A DNA stretch of 64,000 nt from Trichoplax sp. H2 (GCA_003344405.1 NOWV01000082.1:124001-188000), one strand, 5' to 3'; shown: positions 23,615-37,900, numbered from the stretch's first letter. Numbers and translations are program-made. The notes: generated by a model not told the origin, from the sequence alone.

Positions 23615-25421
23615 TTAACTGTATATATCATTGATAAGATAATCAACCTTAGAATAGTTACGTTTTTGGGCAAATTCGAGCCATCTTCTGGCTATGAGCC
23701 CGGTGATAATTAACAAAAAGAGCATTCCAAAAAATATAACAGCAATTAATGATCCACTAGAGGTAGAGTCATATTTCTTTATGATTATCTTTGTCTTATT
23801 GGTGCTAAATTCTGAGGAAATAGTTCTCGATGCATCTTCTATTATTTGTTTACCACTGGTAGGAGTTACCGAAGATTCCAAATCCGATGCTGTAGTAAGC
23901 TTTAAATGATTGTGAACTGTTTTCAGGATCACGTAAGTAAAAGTGGTCAGTTATACGAGAATTTGATTATATACAGTTAATTAATTAAATGCCGTAGATT
24001 TATGAAAAATTTGATAACTAAAGTATTACTTAAATCATCGGTTAAATCCCATAAAAGCATGTAACTCCGATATACGTAACTATAATTATAGTAATGAACA
24101 GCACATTGAAGTTATATCCTTTTCATTCTGCATGCGCTTGTCCATAATTCAGTATATCGATGTAGTGTCAATACTTTTTAATCTTTAAAATGAACTCAAA
24201 CTAGCAGGTTATAATACTAACTACGTATTAGTGTGAATTACTAGAAATTCCTGTATTTGCGAGCGAAAAGAATTGGAAGATAATAAGGTAATAGTTCTAT
24301 TAATTAATCATTTATATATGGTTTAAGCCTATCAGGCATTCTTTAGCGACTTACAGTGGACATACGTATCTATAGATTGTTATATATCGTGTAATCAAAT
24401 CAAAATCTTAACAGTTGATCATAAGTACATTCAAAATGATAAACGTGTCATTTAATTTTGAAATTTATTCCGCAAATATTTCCTGATGATATCTAAATAC
24501 TCTAGAATGTACTCGTAGATATTCATGTCAATACATTTCGTACTCTTAAGCAGCTATTTATTAAAATATTTTAATCATTTTCAATCTTTTGTCAGATAGA
24601 GTGTATTCGTTAACAGTAATCGAATGGACTATTATGCGTACAGTAATCACTAATTACGCGAATTATCTTATTTTGGATTGCCGATCCATCTTAACAATGA
24701 GGAGCATAGATGGTGCAACGCGCACTTAAGATAGTAGTATACATACATACATACATACAGTACTGTAATTATTTATTTATAATAATTATAATCAATACAT
24801 ATGGCAAATTTTAGCCGGCGTTAGCAACAGTTATTCGTTCATGTTCTATGAATATAGTAATGGTGTACTGTCAAATGTTTTATTCAATCATAATTGTACG
24901 CATATTTTATTATCGTTTATTAAGGACGATGAAAACACAGTAATGCCACCAAGTACAGCAACGTAATTAAACAATAAATTTCAAAAGTTGTCTTATAGTT
25001 ATCCTGATAACCTACCGTTAACAGAGTCATTCGAAAGCAATGGTACATTTGGTACTGGTCCAGTGGTGCATACTGTATGATCCACTTGTCTTTGGAAAAT
25101 GCATTTAGATATCACTGGGCAATGGTATAGTTTGCAGTTATGAGTTCCATCTTCCCTTATCGTCCTATGAAAGGTAACTACATTACAATTTTTTTTATTA
25201 CAACATCGAGCATAGCAGGAGTTTTCGTGAATAAACGATAGGCTCTCAATAATTGCGACTCCTTGGTGCTGCAGCGACAAATCATGGTTAATGACGACAT
25301 CTTTGGTTTCATTTATAAAACATCTGTTTTCATAAAGTAAGAGACGGTGTTTACTAAGAGTAGATAAAAAGTTCATCATTATCACCACCATGATAAAACA
25401 GGGTTTCATGGCACTCGGCAT
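23615..25421 (-). CDS. MANEC-domain type I membrane protein (MANSC1-like)
   Basis: Two exons: 25016-25421 and 23615-23916, joined in phase 1. A signal peptide (KPCFIMVVIMMNFLSTLS) is followed by a roughly 100-residue cysteine-rich domain with CYARCCNKKNCNVVTFHR and an eight-cysteine spacing typical of the MANEC domain. A Ser/Thr-rich stalk with NKT/NDS sites comes next, then one membrane span (SLIAVIFFGMLFLLIITGLI) and a short tail NYSKVDYLINDIYS. The Y-x-x-x-DYLI-type tail is the pattern I associate with MANSC1/LRP11-type proteins, so the tail as well as the ectodomain points to this family. About 235 residues. Expected at the cell surface; function unknown. Start taken at the upstream ATG; a second in-frame ATG four codons later is equally possible. 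Divergent from Rabin8. Confidence 0.8.
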
Positions 25422-25739
25422 CCTTTTACCATTAGAAATCCCTGCCTTGAAAGTACTATCATTAAGAGTTTACACTTGATTATATTATAATTATCAGACG
25501 AATCTAACAGTGTGAGCAAAGATAAAAACGCTATGCCCATACGTACAGTACAGAATGGACAGATAGTTCATTCACTAATATTTCAGACCACTGTGCTCGT
25601 AATTGATCGGGTAGTTGTTTGTCACAACTTATTTACAGTATTAGATAGTAAGTAAACCCACAACTGATCAGGATACTATCCATGGTACGGTATCACGGTA
25701 TCACCGGTAACGTTTTAAATTACTGTACTTTTTCGATCT

Positions 25740-26335
25740 TGTTTAAGTCAACCGCTTTATACTGTATAGTATATACTGTATGTCATATACTGTATATGTA
25801 CTGTATGTCATATACTGTATATGTACAGTATATGCTCTGTACTCATGTACGGTACAGTACACTATAGTACTGTAGATCGTTTGGCTTTGTACAATGCACG
25901 CTGTACACTGTACAGTACAGTACAGTAAAGTACAGTACTGCACCAGGGACTTCTAAAGACCAGACCATGAAGACCTCTAGTACAGTACAGCGAGGGATCG
26001 ACTATGGTAAATGAAAATACGCAAAACTCTATAAAGTCATGGAGTACTGTACTGTACTACTCAACTAGATACAGACAGGCGTACTTGGCTGCGGTATACG
26101 GTACAGTATATGTTACTTTATACAGCATATATACAGTATACTGTCATATACAGTACATTAGTAGGTTTAGGGCTAGGGTTGTACAGCATACAGTATTATA
26201 CAGTACTCAGGTTTCGGACTGCTTATGTTCTTACTGTACAGTACAGTACAGTATACTGTACTGTACGCGTATCTTTTACTTCACACTAGTGTACTGTACA
26301 GGTACAGTAAAGTACACTGTACAGTACTGTACATT
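25740..26335. repeat. GTAC/CTGTA block in the MANEC-Rabin8 divergent promoter
   Basis: Pentamer and TACAGTATA variants in both orientations, including ATACTGTATGTCATATACTG duplicated near 25775-25820. A TTAGGG-like stretch is embedded at 26163-26180. Bounded by the MANEC start at 25421 and the Rabin8 start at 26476. Confidence 0.88.
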
Positions 26336-26475
26336 ATCACTATCTCGTACTAGAAATTTTCAAGTTGTGAAGAAGGATTTCTACAAATTCGTGAATGCTG
26401 TATGCAATGAACTGACTATATATTAAAGAACGATTCTAATTCTAACTGCACTAACAAGACAGAAGCGAAGTCAAC

Positions 26476-29400
26476 ATGGAGAAAGCAATCGTATCGAACA
26501 GCAATCAATCCCTAGATCACGAGTTAGTTGGTACGAAACCGCGTTCTTTAACATTTAGTGCGCCGGAATGCCTTAGGTAATATATTCCAGCACTGTTTTG
26601 TGAATAACTTGCGATTTTAATTGTTCACTAAGTTTATTCAATACTTTAAAATAACATACAGCTAGTACTTTAATGCGTATTAATAATTGGTTATGACTAA
26701 TATTGAAATACTAGTATAATTACAATGTTTCGATGATAACCATATTGCAAATTTTAACGTAGACCTAAAGCACTAGAAACACTGAATGGTCACAACGTAA
26801 GTTCAGCAGCTAGTAACAGATCACCATCTCCATCTTTCGTCGAAGTAAAGGCCCTTGCACAAGCAAAATTGAAGGATGAACTTAAACGATACCAAGAAGT
26901 TAGACTGATTTAGCAGCTTACACTCACTCTGTTGTAGTTGTCACAGTTTCAAATTTACTACAGCGGTACTTCAAAATAACAACTATATAATATAAAATAA
27001 TAAAGTACTTTACTCGATTTAACTCTTAATAGGCCTATTGCCGTATTCTGCTAAGGACTTTTCTAGAAGTCCCTAATTCTACCTGCTAACTTCAATATAC
27101 CAATGACAATTAACAATACCATGATTCTTTAATTAAAGGAATTAAAACTCAAAGATGAAGAAGTAACAAAATTGAGCAAAGTTAAAGATCAAATTAATGA
27201 AGAAGTTGAAGAACTAACGGCCAGCCTTTTTGAAGTATGACAGTATAAAATACTCTACATTACCACATAGATCATAAAACATATACAGTAGTTAAAATTT
27301 TTACAAACAACGGAATTGCCTCTACAATAAGGAAGCTAATTCTATGGTACTCGAAGCGAATATCAAGCAAGCAACGGCTGAGAAAAAGTTAGTTGAAGCT
27401 CAGAATAAGGTTGGTGTATTCTTTTACTGTTTTATTTGCTGATTTTAGAAAAGGATTTGTTCATTTCGCTGTACTGGAAGTCTGGAACTCTCTTGATTTT
27501 AAGCTTCCGCTATAACTTACTGTTCCATATACACGAACAGATCATCTCATAACATTGCACTGATTCTATGTCAGATTGAGGCGCTCGAAACAGAAATTGT
27601 AGCACTTAAACAGGTCTTAGAGTCGACTGAAAATCATTCCCAGGGACATTCCGATAAGCACAGACGAAATCTAACCAATCCTTTTCGTCAGGTAGCATTC
27701 CTAACCACATTGTTTTGAAGAATTATTGCCCGCGTATAGCCAATCAGATCCAATGCATGTCATAATTTTCTTATGCCTCTTAGTTTTCAAATAAATTCAG
27801 TTCTAAAAACAAGCGAAATCAAGAAATACCTAGCATTTTTGAAAATGAAATTCCGGAGGTCTGAATTTAGTCTTACTAGCTTTAAGATTTAGGTGTTATC
27901 CATCAAATACAAAATAAATGTAATTTGATGTACCCGTCCCATAGGACGCATTAAGGTTAATCTCTGTACTGATTACCAAGTGCTATTCTTATTCATCTAC
28001 CAAACACATTACATTTAGGTCGATTCTGTTTATTACGGTGAATTTCTCCAATGGTTGGATAACCCTGATTTGGACTACGCTAAACCTTTTCTGGCACGAA
28101 TTTATGGTGAAGATATTTTAACGTGCCTTGAATTATCCAACAAAAACGTAATCTTCAAATCTTAGATTAGCATTAATACCTAAACTAAGGATTTTGATTA
28201 ACTTTACAATTGATATTTCTGTAAACTAAAACTTTGCAGCTAACCCAGATTGTCCAAAGGGCAATAGAACGAAGTACGTTTCACATGGAAGCTTTAATCG
28301 ATCCTATCATTAGGTATCACATAGTATTTTGCGAAAATGCAATTACTTATAGAGATATGTTCGTAATTTGTAAATATAATACTAAATTTTAACATTGTCT
28401 TATTAGAGAAGATGCCTTAAATGGTATAAAACAAAAGTGCAAATATCGCATAAAATGTACAGACGATTCGGAAGATTGGCTTTATATTGGTCAAAATACC
28501 AGAAATAGGGTAAATTAGTTAAAAATGTAGCACAGTCTCATTTGAACAAATAGCTTAAGGTTCATACAACAGTAAAGTTTATTTTCATACGTTACGTGGA
28601 CAGTTGTTAAGAATAATCGCAGTAATGGACAGAAAATATCTATTTAGTTATAATGATGACTACATACTCTATTTTTGGTAACTTGCCTACCGAAATCCTA
28701 TCTCGTATTCTACTGTATACTATACAGTGCATATATCCGAGATACTACAGCAGTCTACTAGAATGTGTCCTTGCAAAATACTGTATGACTCGAAATTCTT
28801 TGTTAACATCCCACAAGTTCTACAAAGTACAAACCATTATGTACTACGCCCCTTGACACTTTATCAATTTTTTGTCTGAACATATGAATGATATGAGTGA
28901 TAGGACAAAATCTCTTAATTAAATTACCGGATGCATCGACTGATTATTAACTCCTTAGTATACCTCTGCACTTTGCCTGCTGCCGTTTTGCCACTAGAAC
29001 CAAATTTCATGGACTCTTATCACAAAACTCACTAGATGAGTTAATGAATGTCCACTTAGAATAACGTCAGCATGATGTAGGAAATTGAGATACTAATGTT
29101 AACCATTCGAAAGTGCCACCACAGATGTAATATCAGTCCCTAGTGTTCGTTAACTATTCAGATATGTTAGTGGATGCTTTTCAAATCACTTCTGCGTTGA
29201 GGATTCAGTATGCGAGATGGCCACCTCTGGTAGCATATTCTCAACATTTATCATTGTATGGTAGATAATTCAGCCCACTAACCATGTGTTAATTAAGCTT
29301 TACATATTAACTTTTCCTTTTGAAGAACCTAAACTTTATGTAGTTTCTAGTATTCAGCACTCGAAACTTTTCCATAGCATTAAGTCCATCTGCTAACGTC

Positions 29401-29662
29401 TTTACTATTTAGCTATCAAGTGTATGCGATTTCCATGATTATATAAAATATATCCGAAATGGACTGGTTAAAAGCAATGGTATGGATCTGGCTGAGATTG
29501 CTTCGATTCCTGTATTTAATTATAGGATATTAAACTTTTGCCGTAATTATGTATTTCATAGTGAATGAAATGTATCGCAAAATTATGTTTCTAAGAAAAT
29601 CTATGGCTATTGCAAAGCTCGGATTTCTAGCCTTGCCAACAGACTATAACGCTATACCATAA
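26476..29662 (+). CDS. RAB3IP: Rabin8/RAB3IP-type Rab GEF (Sec2 family)
   Basis: Guanine-nucleotide exchange factor of the Sec2/Rabin family, which activates Rab8 in exocytosis and ciliogenesis. Eleven exons: 26476-26576, 26763-26898, 27139-27234, 27332-27409, 27575-27691, 27784-27858, 28019-28147, 28240-28313, 28407-28509, 29413-29479 and 29562-29662; all phases agree, giving 358 residues. The Sec2 coiled coil carries ELKLKDEEVTKLSKVKDQ, the conserved EELTASLFE and ANIKQATAEKKLVEAQNK. The C-terminal half has DNPDLDYAKPFLARIYGEDI, CKYRIKC, LSSVCDFHDYIKYIRNGLV and the ending MFLRKSMAIAKLGF, all typical of Rabin8/RAB3IL1. The penultimate intron of about 900 bases contains an F-box-like ORF on the same strand. 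Confidence 0.95.
28653..28856 (+). CDS. F-box-like ORF inside a Rabin8 intron
   Basis: ATG-initiated 67-residue frame with FGNLPTEILSRILLYT near the start, which fits the F-box core (LPxEIL..IL). The remainder has no recognisable substrate-binding repeat. It lies wholly within the intron 28510-29412, same strand as the host. It could be a fragment of an F-box gene, a nested gene, or an alternative exon. Confidence 0.35.
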   Translation: MMTTYSIFGNLPTEILSRILLYTIQCIYPRYYSSLLECVLAKYCMTRNSLLTSHKFYKVQTIMYYAP

Positions 29663-32576
29663 GTCACTAAACTACACATGAAGCTACATGCGACAAAGAA
29701 TATTAAATTTTAATTTTTGGAGCAAGAACATATTTTCATTTTTCCAGTAAATATAAAAATATTTACGGATATACTTTGTCGACTTCCGTCGGTTAATTAG
29801 CGATTATAAAGACTCTTCTTGTAGTCTACGACTTTATGTATATCTCCAGGTATGCTTTGTTTTGAAGATCCTACGTCTGTTTGGTGCAGAAATAAACGAA
29901 CTGTCAGTCAATCACGATTAATACCCAATGCCTATCTATGATAGCAAAAAATAGTACAGAAGCCTGATGTTTTAATTTAGTAATCAAATTGATCATTAAA
30001 ACACTTGAAAATTTTATGATTTATTTTTAATATAAATATCAAATTACTACTTCGTCGTACTGTAAGAGCTCATGCAAACGCAAAGGAATTTGTTCTCCTG
30101 AAATAATATTCAGTTAGCTATGCCTTACAGTAATTGATGTAAATTTTTTGATCCAAAATGGATATTCTATATTTTTGTTGCTTGTTAATGTTTTATTCCT
30201 CAAAAGAAAACCTTCATTCATGACGTGGAAAAGGTAATGAAATATTTGATATACTTACTAAAGATTGCACCTATATGCTACAACAGTACGACCACTTGCA
30301 ACTGGTACCTTGTTCGGCATAGCTAACGCAACTATGTTTCCGATTAGAAATATTTACATTGTTATGTGCTCTAAGAAATACTGAAACATATTGTACCGGT
30401 ATATATATATTTTTAACAAAATATTTTAAAGTTTCAGTAATTCTATATAGGTACATAGCATACAGTAAACTATAAAAGTACTTTGTATTATAAACCTGAA
30501 ATCTTTATTACTTCAGTGATGATTACGAATTTGCTGATACAATTCTTCTTCTTCTTCTAAATATTCAGATGTACGGTACACGTGTATTATTCTTTAATTA
30601 ATAAAGTAGTACGTATACCTGGAAAAATTCTCATTTAACAGTGTATAATCTCTGTTAGGAAATCGAAATATCTAATAAATTGAAAATTGTAACTTCTTAA
30701 TATGATACATATGAGTGTATATGAAGAGATTCCTTTCTATCAGTAATTGTATTTATTCGTAGGCAATAACAGGAAGTAATCATTAATTTATGGCATACAG
30801 GCCATTTCCCAACGTGCGTCTATGGCATTCTGTAAAATATACGTACATTCAAATAATTTATTTCATTAATAGATGTCTTTCTATCAGTTTAATCTGTAGT
30901 TATAACATAAGGTACGATACTATGGTCTTCTACCATTTTAGATATAACCATTATTGATAATACACATTTACAATAATTATTAACGTGAGAATGATTAGAC
31001 AATATTAATTAATGCTGTGAGCGACAATGCCCGTATAATTCTCACGAAATCAGGTTACCGTAGTGTAAAGTAATGTAGAGCAATAAAAAAGCGATGGTAA
31101 ATATTTTTCTTTCTTATTGAAATCTCAGTGAGTCTTGAGAATAAATTCTATAAATTTAGCATAGATGATTGATGGCTAACTTCCTTTCAAAATAAAATAT
31201 AACCCTCTTTGTTCAAAATTGTACTTAAGGTAATTTATGCGAGTCACTTGTATCACAAAGGGTTCAGCAGATACAACAAATCTATTATAGTAACTACATG
31301 TACACGTACGCAGTAATATTTTCATATCGTACAGTAAAATACTACCTAAATGTTGTAGTACGAATCTTGATTCTGCAATGCATACATAGAACAGCAATAC
31401 ATTACATGCTGCTGTACCAAGCCTATATCTAGCAGGCAATCTGCTTACAAATATTTGATGATTTGTGGCATAATACCAGATAGCTCCTTTCTATCTAACA
31501 GCATAATACGAGTATAGCGTATTGTAAACTTACAATCAGGATGTCATCTGTAGAATGATTCGACACGTAAGGGTAAAATCCCAATTTTATTTCAATTACT
31601 ATTGTAGGAAATCCCTGCGATGCAATCTTAAATAAAATACAGTACATCCCACGACTAATCACAATTAAGGATTACGTACTTCTTACAAATTTAAAATTAC
31701 AATACAACGCGTCGTTTATTCAAAATAAGATCCACTAAATACCCGAAATTATTTTTATTCCGTCCAGTCCAAATTCTACACAAACCCTACTAATTAAATT
31801 ATTTATTAATGAATCTTTATTAGTAGTATAAATTATTACATTGCTGCTTCTATTAATGACTAGATATAACAATGTTTGAAGGCGATGATTACATATTTAC
31901 AGATAATGTTTACATTTGCGAGAAAGATAACCAGACTTTTCCAACATCTCGATTTAACATTTGCTTGATTCACACAACGCTACACTATAAAATACCGGTA
32001 CTGTAGCTGCAATCAAGCATTCAATAAAAACATACAGCAATATATTCTCTCCAAGAATTTCAAAGGTGAGCAAGTAATAACAGTTTATCTTAATCTATAC
32101 CTATTCTCAATTTAATTATTTCTAAATTTTCGGCTTCAAATCATTTGTAAAAATGAAGAAAATATTCGCTATTAACAAGATAGTATAACTCTTACGTGCA
32201 GTATATAGTATTACTAAATGCTATTCTATGCAACTTAATACTGAACCAAGTCATAAAGAAAATAAGATATTTAGAAATTAGAGTCAAACTTTATCTTTAG
32301 AATTGACAACCTACCTTATCGACAAACTGATTAGCTCATGCAGCAAGGTATTATTTGGTAATGAAATTAACAAAGGATGTCAATCTTCGTATTATATAAA
32401 GAACAAAATTCTCTAAATTATAATTTATTATCTAAGGAGGACAATTTTTGAATTTATTTATGCCACTAAGTCAATGATTCTAGAATCCAATAAGTTTCGT
32501 TTTCCCTATTTGTACATTAAAAAAACAAATTTTAAGAAAATTGACTAAATTTCGTACCTACAGCAAAGAAAGCAAA
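29663..32576. other. Intergenic
   Basis: AT-rich, with only short unsupported ORFs (for example 31176-31439 on the minus strand). Very few GTAC-type words. No domain or splice-consistent exon chain found. Confidence 0.45.
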
Positions 32577-34952
32577 ATGAAAGCAAGCATTGCCGTCGTA
32601 CTGCTTTTTGCCATAATGGCAACACTTAAAGTTCAGGTAAATCTCGATATTGCCTTTATTTTTAACTTACCCCGCGCATTACTATAAATTCGCACATGTT
32701 TAATAGGTTATATTTTTTAATACAGACACTTATAGTCACCTCTATTATTATTAGAACCATTCACTATAATTCTCAGAAATGCTAATACTCATAAAATTAA
32801 CAGTTAAATATTAGTACCATTATTAAAACTTAGATCTAAATTGTAGGCCGATCGTAATAAGGATGTTTCTGAAGAAGTTAACAATCTTGACGCGACTCAG
32901 CTGCAAAAAATTCTTAAGGTAGAACTAACTTAACTATCAATTAATAATTATACTATGTAGTCTCTTACAGTCTGAAACAGTGTAAATCATATGATATTGT
33001 TATTACAGCAGTCATCATAGAATAAATTTTGTCTGTGGGCTTATGTGTGATGTAGCATGTATATTATGGATCACATAACACTATAACTTGCAGTAACTAG
33101 ATCAAAATCTGTAAGTGTATGTTGTATCCATAGCTATTTTAAAAGAATAACTAGAACGAGCATTTGCTAGTTTTACTACAAAAATAAAATAAACGTCTCA
33201 TGCAGTAAATTTATTATTTTCTGCTGCGAGATTCATCCAACCATAGTTATCTACTGATATCACATCTTGATAAATTCTATTAGAGAGTTTTCTGCTATGC
33301 ATATAATTGACCCCTAAAAATAGTTCCAGTAGACTATCTTGAAAGAACGTATAGGGTTGCACTAAATTAATTACTTGCTTTAGATCAATACTCCATTACG
33401 AATTGTGTATGTTTCTTAATGAAATATAGACGCGAAAGTATTAATAGGCCGACGCCTTCAATAAGCCGAATACCTAATCCCTAAATGATACTGTCATTAA
33501 TACAATTACGACGATTAATTATGCGAAAAATGAGCTAGTAAATATTGAATATAGTTTCTACCGTTATTCTGTATTTAAAGTTTTCTTGATAAAAAAAATA
33601 GGACGTCAGACTTGCTATTTATTTACTATTTCCAAGTTAAGGCTTTTCGAGCATATAAAAAACTGTACAAAAATTCTTATCGCATAGGCAACATATAAAG
33701 TAACACGGTTATCTAGCAAGTATCTACACTAATTAATTACTAATTTACTTATTAACTGCTTTATAGAGTCTCATTGACAAAATAGAAGAAGTTGAGGTAA
33801 GTCAACTTCCCATGCTCTTTTTATAGTCATATTCTATTCATGTCATTCACAATATTCCCATTAAGAGATGCACTAACGCAAACTTCTGTCTAGTGTTGTG
33901 TTAGATGTACTATTTTCATGTATTTTAGGCGTCAGTATGCTTTTGGAAAAAGTTTATTTAAAATATTACTGCAAAGAAGTAATATACAGTAGAATAAGTT
34001 AAATACTTTGAATAAAAGGTTAAATGTCTAGATTTCGCTCAAAGTACTGTACAATAAAAGATGCGATCCATTTCACATAAAATTCATTATCAAATTCATT
34101 TTCTTTTACAATTTCACCGCACGAAATAACCTTAGAATAATGCCAACATAAGATAAATATCTGACATACGCATATTTTAGATACAGTATTCACATGGTAT
34201 ACATTTGCAATAGTATCTTTTAACTCCGTTACTAACGCGTAATGTTGTACATTTATATCACGTTTATTAGTATTGGAATTGAATGAAGGTTATAAGTAGG
34301 ACTCTTATTAATCACTATAATATATGTAAATGCGTAATGTATTATATATGAAATACAATTACAATGACATTTCCTAAGCATATACTGAACGATTATATGC
34401 GTACTCAATTGTTACGGTGCTTAATTGATACATGTTATGCTCCATGTTTATCAGCAATAGGATTAATCAAAGGTTATACAGTCCGACAGTTTTAAAATAA
34501 AGAAATAGTCAAGACCTTCCTCCTTGATTTCTAATAGAGTTTAATATATAGATTTCATACGTATTGCAAATAAATTCTAATGGCCGATGTGTGTTATAAA
34601 TATAATTCTTACTTAAATTATTAAAACTATTACGTACCCTAGTTTGTTGCTATGAATAATTACGGAAGACTTTCGTCATAAACGAGAGCATTTGCCTTTT
34701 TTTTTTTAAGAATGATGATGAAAGATCAGGTGAACTATTAGCACGCGTAAGTATCCATATATCAGCGATTGTATCATATTTTAATAATCTTTACATTGAT
34801 ATTTCATATTTATAAAATTACTTGGATCATATATTTTCGTAAGTTATTTAAGATTACTCTGGTTAATTTCTTTAAAACTGAGTTAACAGGAGCCAACACA
34901 AGAACCAACCTTTTGGCTGGTAAATTTAGAACTGAATTTAAGTATCATTTAA
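32577..34952 (+). CDS. Small secreted acidic protein, five exons
   Basis: Exons 32577-32636, 32847-32918, 33767-33796, 34711-34746 and 34890-34952 all begin or end at clean AG/GT sites in phase 0 and give 86 residues. Exon 1 is a complete signal peptide (MKASIAVVLLFAIMATLKVQ). The mature part is acidic and helical: ADRNKDVSEEVNNLDATQLQ, then KILKSLIDKIEEVE and NDDERSGELLAR. The last exon is EPTQEPTFWLVNLELNLSII, and its border is the least certain because a GTAAAT donor after the Leu codon would shorten it. No cysteines and no dibasic sites, so neither insulin-like nor a classical neuropeptide precursor. I recognise no family. It lies alone in a gene-poor stretch with no pentamer block upstream. 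Confidence 0.6.
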
Positions 34953-37900
34953 AATATAATCAAATGATTACGTATTTAAACCATGATGCAGATCTTGAAA
35001 GCCTTAAAATGTTTACCAAAGCTTATGTACAAAGTTAAAATTAAAGTTGGTCATACTGGTTTATAGTAATACCCTATGAGATGCTGTAATAATTACATTT
35101 ATGCTTAATACGAAATAATAGTCCGCTAATTGTGTATACCTAAACACTACTCCAATTTAAATTTAGTTATGCTAATAATAGCGACAAAAATATGACAGAA
35201 GCTAATCACTGTGGCTGTGTACCGTAAAGCATCTTAATACAACAAGCTATGATATGTGATGCTAATAGAGAAATAGAGATGATACCTTAGATAATTCTTT
35301 AACTTAAAACTTTAACGAAAAAAATTGTTAGCTCTGCAAAGTAATTAAAGGCTATTATTCTTTCATAAGTATATGAAATAATTTGACTATACTGCACGAC
35401 TGCGTGATAAATTAAAATGAACAATGCCGATACACGTTACAATTTTGAACAAAATACAGCTGAGCTAAATTATCTGAGTTCGTTAGTTATGGTATTAACG
35501 TAATATTCACTTTTTGATATTTTACATATGACGGTATGATGGACAGAAAATGGATAAAGGCAGATCACAAAGATCTAGGGTAGATATTGTAGTAGAATTT
35601 GCAATAGACAGTATATTTACAATGCTATAATTTAGATACATACAAGAATATAAAATGTAATTGACAAAATTCTTTTTCTTTAAATTGTCCTTTAATTTAA
35701 TTCTGGGCTTTCGCCAATGCTTCCATCAATATTAGACTAAATCAAGATCGTGTAAGGTTAGAGATTGACTGTACTTCAATAAGGTTAATAATAACGTCAA
35801 TACAGTACTAAGTTAGATTAAATAATTGCCTAACTACCTCGGTGGTATAACTGGATAATTGGCTACGCAGACATATAATCATTATCTATACTATGCGACA
35901 AATACATTTGATGTGCTAGAGCATAATTATAGTTATTGAAATATGGCTGGAGAATTTGGGCATTTTATATTACATTTCCAACTTTTTTTAGATTTCTGAA
36001 TGTTAAGGTTAAGCTCTTATATGTAATGCTGTGCCGCATTTCTTACTTGAAATTCATACAGTATCTGCGCTAGAGATAATTTAATAAATGCTTAATGAGC
36101 ACTGCTTATTTTTTCACATGAAATAATTGAATATTACCATATATCTGATGGGATACAATACATATCATTGAGTTTTATTTCCGTAATAATTACATAATGT
36201 TTAGTATGAACATTAAAAAAGTAATTATTTATTCTCTTGATATCATTTGTATCAGTTTATCACTTTATTATGACTGATAGTGTTCCGCTCGCTCGACATA
36301 TTACAATCCTTAACAACGTTTCCATGCAGTGAGGCGATGAGTGAAAATGTGTTTTTGATATCGTAACTTAGTTATCTCTAAATTTGAATAACTATATTTG
36401 CTGACACAACTCTTTAGTCATAGACATGCAAGACCTTCTTGGGTATTAATGATGTAATATTAGTAATATTAATATAAAATCAATTACATTTACTACTGGC
36501 TTTGTTTTAAGTATTCTCAGATTTCTAAATAAGCAACTGCCAGAAAAGTTTATAACGATATTCACATTTTTAAAATAATAGATATCGGTAGTTAATTTCA
36601 TGCACCTTGCTCTTGATTGAGATTACCATCTTTCCGAATATTTGTAATAGTTTACGGTATTAATAAGAATAGTTTATAATTTTCAATATGCTTTTAATTA
36701 AGAAAAATATCAGTACAGGAAATTTTGGTTTACGTATTCATATATTGAATATAGTTTCACAGTAAATTTTATCTTTGTAATTGAATTTCGATTATCGAAG
36801 CACAGTGAGTATGAGCATTATCATTCGGTACGCTATTTAAAAATATTTTATGCTACTTTTGCTGAATTTGTTTACTAAAACCTTAGTCTCGGAATTTTCA
36901 TTAATTTATTGGCCAGTTTCGTTAGTTATCAAGGTCTTAAATAATCAATCGCACTTTATGCTTAACTAATACTAGGACTTAACTTTGCTCATCAAGTGCA
37001 TATTGATCTCATTGGATCGTAGACAGACTAACATTGATTAGTTTTAACTTGATATAATTCTTCGTCACTTTAACAAATAATACAGCTTAATTTTAAATAA
37101 GTAGTAATTAGAGGATGCAATATAAATTATGTAATACTGTACTGCATTATAGTGAGATCCTCAAATGATTAGTTTCGGTAATCAATTAGCTACGTCATGC
37201 ACAATGTTAAAACTTATACTGGAAATACTACTAATATTATTTTATTAGAGAGAGAATAACATGCAATTTCAGCTGCAGTAATAAAAAATAGTATTAACCT
37301 ACAGTAGTAAATTACACATAAATTATCAAATTCAACAAGACAATTTTTCGATTGATGCAACGTAACCGTCTCCATTTATTATTTCTATCGACTGCGATCA
37401 ATTACAAAAAGCGAGAAAAGCCTGGTACATTTCCCTTCAAGGTATGTGTGGGCGATGTTGTGCATGGCGTGTAAGAAAAGTGCATCCATATATTAGCTAT
37501 TGATTACCATAACCATTACCTATTTATTAATTAGTAATATTCCACCATTCCCTATAGTGAATAGCAATTGTAAAAGACTGCCATTTATTAGTAGAAGTAA
37601 ACGTTGTAAACTTAAGAATATATAATGTATCGGAAATTTTAAGCTCGAAGATATTTAGTTTGCCTATTGCTAAGGCTAAGCATAACAAGCCATTTTATTT
37701 AAACTACTTGACTTGACTTACTAATTCTTAAAATAAATACTTTTCGTCTTAGCCTATTCATCTGTAACTATGTGTCATCACCAGATATTGTATATGTCTT
37801 AAAGAAATATATAGTAACATCAGTAATATATTAATACTTTCTGTAATAGCAAGGAGGATTAGCAAATCGGTGTCATTTGGATCGTATGCATCAAAAAGCG

